Source of the DNA: Tissierellia bacterium
GTDB lineage: Bacteria; Bacillota_A; Clostridia; Tissierellales; Peptoniphilaceae
Reading direction: 5' to 3'
Assembly: GCA_012513395.1 (NCBI GenBank)
Contig: JAAZCH010000086.1
Location: 1 to 9,266 of the forward strand
DNA length: 9,266 bases
Shown: piece after piece, positions 6,752 through 9,266 of the stretch
How the letters are laid out: each line of letters starts with the position of its first letter
How positions within the stretch are numbered: position 1 is the first letter of the stretch
Notes under the pieces: generated by a model
Told to the model about the DNA's origin: nothing
The model's input: only the letters and a program-made list of their open reading frames with translations
Databases searched by the model: none
Made by a program: the position numbers and the translations under genes

Positions 6752-6779
6752 GGTATATGCATTTTAAAATCGAAATCAA
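6752..6779 (-). promoter_or_regulatory. Weak candidate promoter of the 63-codon gene
   Basis: TTGATT (6774-6779) and TATACC (6752-6757) on the minus strand are 16 bases apart and would start transcription near 6745, about 40 bases before the ATG. The -10 match is poor, so this is only a candidate. Confidence 0.25.
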
Positions 6780-6838
6780 CTTAAGTTTTTTAAATTTAAT
6801 ATTTTTGATTTGAAAGGTTCTATGTATATAGCAAAAAA

Positions 6839-6853
6839 TTCATTTAAAATGAA
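6839..6853. repeat. Perfect inverted repeat (7+1+7)
   Basis: TTCATTT and AAATGAA flank a central A. It is A/T-rich and could be a regulator site or chance. Confidence 0.35.
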
Positions 6854-6876
6854 CATATTTAAAAATTTATCTTTCT

Positions 6877-6890
6877 ATCCTTATAAGGAT
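6877..6890. repeat. 14-bp perfect palindrome
   Basis: ATCCTTATAAGGAT reads the same on both strands. The G/C bases at the edges of each half make it less likely to be simple A/T noise than its neighbour at 6839. Confidence 0.4.
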
Positions 6891-6928
6891 TCGAATAATG
6901 AAAATGACTTATTTTTTTTAAATAATTT

Positions 6929-6942
6929 TCCACATATGTGGA
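6929..6942. repeat. 14-bp perfect palindrome near the pepF terminator
   Basis: TCCACATATGTGGA reads the same on both strands and lies 24 bases before the pepF terminator stem in plus coordinates. It contains three G-C pairs per half. It could be a protein binding site; no family can be named. Confidence 0.4.
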
Positions 6943-6958
6943 CAGTTTATCGTTACAT

Positions 6959-6986
6959 AAAAAAACCACCAGTTCATCGTTGGTGG
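6959..6986 (-). terminator. Intrinsic terminator of pepF
   Basis: On the minus strand CCACCA (6981-6986), a 9-base loop and TGGTGG (6966-6971) form a G/C-rich stem, followed at once by seven U (6959-6965). It begins 12 bases after the pepF stop codon. This is a textbook rho-independent terminator and marks the end of the housekeeping block. Confidence 0.88.
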
Positions 6987-6998
6987 CTTAGTTTTTAC

Positions 6999-8753
6999 TT
7001 ATTTTGTTAATTCTTCCAATTCATCTACTAGTCCTTTAAATACTTCCATAGCTTCGTTTATGGTTTCTTTTTTGGATATATCTGCTCCGGCTGCTTTTAG
7101 TTGGTCTAGGGGGAAGTTATTGCCTCCGTCTTTTAGGAAGTTTATATATTTTTCTAGTGCTTCTTGATCTCCTTCTAGAATATTTTTTGCTAATTTTACT
7201 GCTGTAGAAAATCCTGTTGCGTATTTATAGACATAGAAGTTGCTATAGAAATGGGGAATTTTCGCCCATTCTAATTGTATATCTTCGTCTGAAATTACTG
7301 CTTCTCCAAAATAATCTTGGTTTAATTTATAAAAGATTTTATTGAAATCGTCTAGTGTTAATACTTGTCCGTTTTCTACTGATTCATGAGTAAGTTTTTC
7401 AAATTCTGCAAACATGGTCTGTCTGAAAACTGTGCCTTTGAAATTGTCGATATAGAAGTCTATGAGATAGATTTTTTCTCCATCGCTAGTTGCGTTTTTC
7501 ATAAGATAATCTAGTAAAATTAATTCATTTGTTGTAGATGCTACTTCCGCAACGAATATCGTATATCCTGAGTATAGAAAGTCGTTATTTTTTCTAGAGT
7601 AATATGAATGGACTGAGTGTCCCAATTCGTGAGCTAGCGTAAATACTGAGTCTAAATTATCTGTGTAGTTCATCAGAATATATGGTTCAGTATCATATGA
7701 TCCTGAGGAGTAAGCTCCTGGTCTCTTTCCTGGTTGTGGGTAAACATCTATCCAATTATTATCAAATGCTTCTTTTATAATTTCTAAATATTCGTCTCCC
7801 AGAGGAGTCAAACCTTTTAAGATAATTTCCTTTCCTTCGTCGTAGGTAATTTTTTTGTCTTCTTCAGTAGCAAGGGGAAGATAAATGTCATACATATGCT
7901 GTTTTTCTAGTCCAAGGTATTTTTTCTTAATCTCATAGTACCTGTGAAGATGTGGAAGATTTTCTCTCACTGCTTCTATCATATTATCGTAAACTATTTC
8001 TTCTACGTCATCTTTAAAAAGTTCCATTTCTCTTGCTGAGTTAAAATTTCGAAGTTTTGCTTCTGCGGCTAATCCCTTTACATTATTAAATTGTAAAGAA
8101 GATATAGTGTTATCTACGCCTTTTAACGTTTCGTAATATTTAATAAAAGTTTCTTTTCGAACTTCTTCGTCTTTGTTTTTTATTAAGTTTACATAATTAG
8201 CATGGGATAGCTTTACGCCTGCTGATTCTATAAATGGAAATTCAATATCTGAGTTCATCAATAGATTGTATGCATCGGCTGGTGCACCTTGTAAAAAGGA
8301 TAATGATCCTAGGATTTTTTCTTCTCCTGCGGTGAGGGTGTGTTCCTTGTATCTAAATATTTTATCCAGATACTTTCTATAATTTTCTAAATCATAATCT
8401 TCTATTAATTTTTCTAATTCTTCCTTCGATAATGATAAAAGACTTGGTCTGAAATTAGATGTGATAGTGTCATAATCATTTGCCAAATTTTCTACTGTCA
8501 TGCTGATTTTTTGGCCATGGGTTTGTCTAGTATCTTCGTCATGTTTTCTATGAGAGTAAGTTCTAAGTTTATAAATTCTTCTTCTAGCATCTGTCATAGT
8601 TTCTAGATAACTTTTAAAATTTCCTTTTATATCTTCTCCCAAAGCTTTTAGTTTTTCATTTAATTCTCTTACATACTGGATTTCTTCTTCAAATTCTGTT
8701 TCTGTTTTATATATTTTACTTAAATCCCAATTATAGTGTTGTATTTTTCTCAT
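6999..8753 (-). CDS. pepF: Oligoendopeptidase F (M3B family zinc peptidase)
   Basis: PepF is a cytoplasmic zinc metallopeptidase that degrades short peptides, part of peptide recycling. The M3 signature HELGHSVHSYYS is present, with zinc ligands H375 and H379, catalytic E376, and the third ligand most likely E403 (FVAEVAST). The product is about 584 residues, normal for the family, and there is no signal peptide. The start is uncertain. ATG 8753 is used here, but AAAGGA touches it directly. A TTG at 8762 has AAAGGA 11 bases upstream, and a TTG at 8792 would extend to 597 residues without a ribosome site. It lies between two terminators, so it is probably transcribed alone. It has no evident link to the CRISPR operon. 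Confidence 0.93.
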   Translation of the reverse strand: MRKIQHYNWDLSKIYKTETEFEEEIQYVRELNEKLKALGEDIKGNFKSYLETMTDARRRIYKLRTYSHRKHDEDTRQTHGQKISMTVENLANDYDTITSNFRPSLLSLSKEELEKLIEDYDLENYRKYLDKIFRYKEHTLTAGEEKILGSLSFLQGAPADAYNLLMNSDIEFPFIESAGVKLSHANYVNLIKNKDEEVRKETFIKYYETLKGVDNTISSLQFNNVKGLAAEAKLRNFNSAREMELFKDDVEEIVYDNMIEAVRENLPHLHRYYEIKKKYLGLEKQHMYDIYLPLATEEDKKITYDEGKEIILKGLTPLGDEYLEIIKEAFDNNWIDVYPQPGKRPGAYSSGSYDTEPYILMNYTDNLDSVFTLAHELGHSVHSYYSRKNNDFLYSGYTIFVAEVASTTNELILLDYLMKNATSDGEKIYLIDFYIDNFKGTVFRQTMFAEFEKLTHESVENGQVLTLDDFNKIFYKLNQDYFGEAVISDEDIQLEWAKIPHFYSNFYVYKYATGFSTAVKLAKNILEGDQEALEKYINFLKDGGNNFPLDQLKAAGADISKKETINEAMEVFKGLVDELEELTK

Positions 8754-8811
8754 TCCTTTCAAAATTTTTCTTATCCTTTGATTATTACCCAAATGTAAAT
8801 AGTTTATAGAT

Positions 8812-8838
8812 AAAAACTGGCCTATTTCTAAGCCAGTT
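8812..8838 (-). terminator. Intrinsic terminator of the DUF3842 gene
   Basis: On the minus strand AACTGGC (8832-8838), a 10-base loop and GCCAGTT (8815-8821) form a 7-pair stem leading into a short U run (8812-8816). The 5' arm overlaps the last codons of the gene, so the stop codon sits in the loop. With only about five U it may leak into pepF. Confidence 0.75.
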
Positions 8839-9238
8839 CTTGTTTTACTTTTTCTATTGCCATATCTATTAAGTCTTTAAAGTTATGGGTTTGGGCTGCT
8901 ATTACAAAATTATCACATTTGTTTATGGGTATTAGGATTTTCTTTCCCGGACTTTCCCCCACAGCCCTGGCCATGTTAGGAGTTATCTCTCCTAAAAGAG
9001 AATTTGCAATTACTATTCCTATAGGGCCTATTATTAAATCTGCAGTTTTAGAATTGAAGACCACCGGATTTTCTCCCGTAGCGCACATGTTACATCCTGC
9101 TTTTATCATAGCCTGAGTCGCCAAGGAGTTGGTGCCTATACCGATTAGTTCAAATTCTTCTTCTAATTTTAAAAGTTTTTCTACTAATTCGCTTCCTAAT
9201 CTACCGCCTTGGCCATCAATTACTAAAATTGTCTTCAT
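8828..9238 (-). CDS. DUF3842 family protein
   Basis: This 136-residue protein matches my memory of the DUF3842 family: N-terminus VIDGQGGRLG (6-15), central ATGENPVV (53-60), IGPIGIVIANSLLGEITP (70-87) and KILIPINKC (100-108). The family has no defined function. The glycine-rich start after a first beta strand looks like a Rossmann-type nucleotide-binding turn, which is inference. Cys49 and Cys52 (CNMC) and Cys108 could bind a metal or form a redox site, also inference. There is no signal peptide or membrane segment. The ATG has GGAG nine bases upstream. The few bases before it could hold the end of an upstream gene, so it may be the last gene of an operon that extends past the window. Confidence 0.8.
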   Translation of the reverse strand: MKTILVIDGQGGRLGSELVEKLLKLEEEFELIGIGTNSLATQAMIKAGCNMCATGENPVVFNSKTADLIIGPIGIVIANSLLGEITPNMARAVGESPGKKILIPINKCDNFVIAAQTHNFKDLIDMAIEKVKQELA

Positions 9239-9266
9239 TTATTTAATCTCCGCCTTCTGCCGTGGA

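Larger units (their letters stand above)
6718..6958. other. Non-coding AT-rich stretch with three palindromes
   Basis: There is no credible gene here. A plus-strand TTG-started reading frame of 66 codons from 6810 runs through the pepF terminator and ends opposite the pepF stop, so it is taken as chance. Three perfect inverted repeats stand out: TTCATTTAAAATGAA (6839-6853), ATCCTTATAAGGAT (6877-6890) and TCCACATATGTGGA (6929-6942). They have almost no loop, so they look more like dimer binding sites than RNA hairpins. The stretch separates the pepF unit from the small gene and cas operon. Confidence 0.55.

Noticed and set aside
6810..7010. Plus-strand frame of 66 codons starting with TTG
   Set aside because: It runs through the pepF terminator hairpin into the end of pepF, has no good ribosome site and no recognisable sequence.
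8754..8792. TTG start at 8792 for pepF
   Set aside because: There is no ribosome site before it, and the extra residues are not needed to reach the conserved YNWDL segment. A start at TTG 8762 or ATG 8753 is more likely.
9239..9266. Possible end of an upstream gene at the right edge (for example PRQKAEIK followed by a stop that abuts the ATG at 9238)
   Set aside because: Fewer than 10 codons are visible and all three minus frames end near here, so no gene can be supported from this window.

Overview
The window is AT-rich DNA with Shine-Dalgarno sites such as AAAGGAGG, frequent TTG/ATG starts and short U-run terminators. This fits a low-GC Gram-positive anaerobe of the Clostridia/Tissierellia type (for example the Anaerococcus, Peptoniphilus or Finegoldia group). 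That placement is inferred from composition and protein style, not from a marker gene. All supported genes lie on the minus strand, so transcription runs from high to low coordinates.

Right part (about 6960-9238): a housekeeping block with a DUF3842-family protein and an M3B oligoendopeptidase F (pepF). Each is followed by its own intrinsic hairpin terminator. Between pepF and the next gene is a non-coding stretch of about 290 bp holding three perfect palindromes. Next comes a 63-codon gene of unknown function (6515-6706) with a good ribosome binding site.

Left part (1-6395): a complete type III-A (Csm) CRISPR-Cas effector operon in the order cas6, cas10/csm1, csm2, csm3, csm4, csm5. Genes abut or overlap by a few bases, and key residues are visible: Cas10 HD (H15-D16), Cas10 GGDD (584-587), a Cas10 four-Cys zinc site, Csm3 Asp33, and the Cas6 and RAMP glycine-rich loops. 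Past csm5 is a leader-like AT-rich stretch of 136 bp. One CRISPR repeat (37-72) follows, and then at least 36 bp of spacer that runs off the window. Read on the minus strand, the repeat ends in the 8-base tag ACGGAAAC after a GGG-closed hairpin, as in the Streptococcus thermophilus Csm system. The array is therefore in the same direction as the cas genes and this is probably its leader end.

Expected working: Cas6 cuts the array transcript at the base of the repeat hairpin. Cas10, Csm2, Csm3, Csm4 and Csm5 assemble on the crRNA, Csm3 slices target RNA, and Cas10 cuts DNA and makes cyclic oligoadenylate. The cOA-responsive effector (Csm6 or similar) and cas1/cas2 are not in the window. They may lie beyond the array, elsewhere in the genome, or be absent. 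The system is well formed but of a known type. The least explained items are the 63-codon gene upstream of cas6 and the palindromic stretch upstream of it.
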